DNA of 64,000 nt from Allocoleopsis franciscana PCC 7113 (GTDB lineage Bacteria > Cyanobacteriota > Cyanobacteriia > Cyanobacteriales > Coleofasciculaceae), in contig NC_019738.1 of assembly GCF_000317515.1 (NCBI RefSeq), positions 6,474,001 to 6,538,000 of the forward strand, read 5' to 3'. This document shows, one piece after another, positions 62,948 to 64,000 of the stretch (position 1 is the stretch's first letter; every line of letters starts with the position of its first letter). The translations under genes and the position numbers were made by a program. The notes beneath the pieces are model-generated. The model worked only from the letters and a program-made list of their open reading frames with translations, made no database searches and was not told the origin of the DNA.

Positions 62948-64000
62948 TTAAGGCTTAATTAAATTCCCTTCTAATTTGCGATAATTAGCAATACGCTTGG
63001 CACGCTCTAAGGAAGGATAAAGAATCATTGTCGCTAACGGTAAACTTGTGCCAACAATCGCTGAGGTTACTAACTGATTGACAAACCCTAGCTTGAAACC
63101 AAGTCCCAAACTAATTCCCAAAGCCGTGGATAACAGAGAAACCCCAATGGCGATGGTTTTACTAAATCCTCGCTGCAAGCAATTTTGAGCCACCCCTTCA
63201 CCCTCAAATGCTGCCATAAATACCACGGCATCCACCGCCGCAAAGGCGGCATGAAGCGAAGCAATTCCCCAGGTACTCGCCTTATCCATCTCTCGAAAGT
63301 CGGCACCGAATCCTGCAACGAACATTGCCGCTACTCCAGCAAAAAATACAGCCGCTACCGTATCCATGGCTTTTAGGGGAACCCCTAACCGGGTTCGGAT
63401 TTTAGCCACCACCTGGGAAATCGCTTCAGAAGTCACAGCCGCCGCCAATCCTAGTATGGCGACAAACGCTGATACAAAGATTGCGATCGCCATTCCAAGT
63501 GACCCATTTTTGCTCACGATTCCCTCCCAAGCCGTCGCTTCAAACCAAGTTGCCGCCGCCGCAAATAAGACGAGTAAACTTAAAGAAAAATACGGGAATT
63601 TTTTCGCCGCAATAGGTACTGGGGCGGTTTTAACTTTAATCGTTAAGACCTGTGTTTCGGGTTGAGAATTGGTGTGAATTAAAACCTCTCGCTCAAAGGT
63701 TTTATTTGCCATGAGCTTACGGGTGTCAACGGTAATTTTACATAACGCCTGGTTACTGACAAAATGAGATTGATCGAACTGAATCCACTCGTGAACATGG
63801 GGGGTATGAGGGGGGTCACTCAGATGGGATGCAACTTCTAAACGGCTTTCCAGAACCGTCTCTGGAACTGAATTAGTAATTGTCAGCGTCTGAGTCAATT
63901 TTTCGCCCAGTTTGGTTGCCGTAAATTCCAAGCACGAGTGATTGAACTTCGCTTCAGGGACGCGCATCACATAGATCGGCTGAAGGGCATTTAAAGCCGT
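62948..64000 (-). CDS. Membrane protein, C-terminal part (possibly of a Ser/Thr kinase), 5' end outside window
   Basis: The frame is open past the window end (64000), so the entry is partial. The first visible 120 residues form an Ig-like beta domain: CLEFTATKLGEKLTQTLTITNS, SRLEVASHLSDPPH, HEWIQFDQSHFVSNQ and KITVDTRKLMANKTFEREV, ending QVLTIKVKTAP. This layout is common at the C-terminal side of cyanobacterial protein kinases, so a kinase domain may lie upstream, outside the window. It is followed by about five or six membrane segments (FSLSLLVLFAAAATWF, AIAIFVSAFVAILGLAAAV, VAAVFFAGVAAMFVAGFG and more). No catalytic motif is in the window. Function inferred weakly. Confidence 0.75.
   Translation of the reverse strand, partial: TALNALQPIYVMRVPEAKFNHSCLEFTATKLGEKLTQTLTITNSVPETVLESRLEVASHLSDPPHTPHVHEWIQFDQSHFVSNQALCKITVDTRKLMANKTFEREVLIHTNSQPETQVLTIKVKTAPVPIAAKKFPYFSLSLLVLFAAAATWFEATAWEGIVSKNGSLGMAIAIFVSAFVAILGLAAAVTSEAISQVVAKIRTRLGVPLKAMDTVAAVFFAGVAAMFVAGFGADFREMDKASTWGIASLHAAFAAVDAVVFMAAFEGEGVAQNCLQRGFSKTIAIGVSLLSTALGISLGLGFKLGFVNQLVTSAIVGTSLPLATMILYPSLERAKRIANYRKLEGNLIKP

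Noticed and set aside
1-64000. tRNA, rRNA, CRISPR arrays and riboswitches
   Set aside because: Scanned the spacers by eye for T-loop sequences and direct repeats with spacers and found none; a covariance-model search was not possible.

Overview
The window is chromosomal DNA of a cyanobacterium, most probably a filamentous one of the Coleofasciculus/Microcoleus/Moorea type. This rests on several sequence features. The RNA polymerase beta' subunit is split into rpoC1 and rpoC2. The order rpsT-tatD-rpoB-rpoC1-rpoC2 is the classic cyanobacterial one. The HIP1 octamer GCGATCGC occurs in most genes. Heptameric short tandem repeats fill many spacers. The protein families (Uma2, TPR-CHAT, DUF1997, DUF4079, HhoA-type protease, C39-like ABC exporters) are typical of large cyanobacterial genomes. 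The genus is inference.

Layout. 1-1949: the 3' part of a type II topoisomerase A subunit and a small unknown gene. 2257-5083: an orphan Tat leader, a decayed IS1634-family element and a caspase-family gene without an export leader. 5183-10211: a Uma2 protein, a TPR-CHAT gene broken at a repeat-rich G-run, and a zinc-ribbon Ser/Thr kinase; aroE follows. 11512-20763: an accessory island. A three-gene minus-strand operon encodes a membrane-anchored polyprenyl diphosphate synthase, an unknown protein with an internal duplication and a CrtC/AttH-like protein. Around it lie a ricin-jacalin lectin fusion, a GT1 glycosyltransferase, a tail-anchored lectin-like protein and an SCP2-like lipid-binding protein. 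21021-26354: a two-domain histidine phosphatase, a CPBP membrane protease, an InrS/CsoR-type metal sensor and a Deg/HhoA protease.

26575-39569 is the housekeeping core: rpoC2, rpoC1, rpoB, tatD and rpsT on the minus strand, with hisD divergent. 39739-44824: a UspA protein, a seven-PAS histidine kinase and a small unknown. 45079-51150: a PPIase, a cNMP/C39-like/ABC exporter and a divergent subtilase, which together resemble a type I secretion locus without its membrane-fusion partner. 51231-58374: a lambda-lysozyme-like hydrolase, an SDR, DUF1997 and DUF4079 proteins, a 15-repeat ankyrin protein, two small proteins and a PMT-type mannosyltransferase. 58573-62803: a 2OG-Fe(II) oxygenase divergent from a JmjC-like oxygenase, then an overlapping GHMP sugar kinase and UDP-sugar pyrophosphorylase pair. 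62948-64000: the C-terminal end of a membrane protein that runs off the window.

The best candidates for something undescribed are the 11.5-20.8 kb isoprenoid/lectin/glycosyltransferase island, the TPR-CHAT gene whose two frames are joined by one base at a G7 run, and the oxygenase plus sugar-activation locus at 58.6-62.8 kb. No tRNA, rRNA or CRISPR array was seen.
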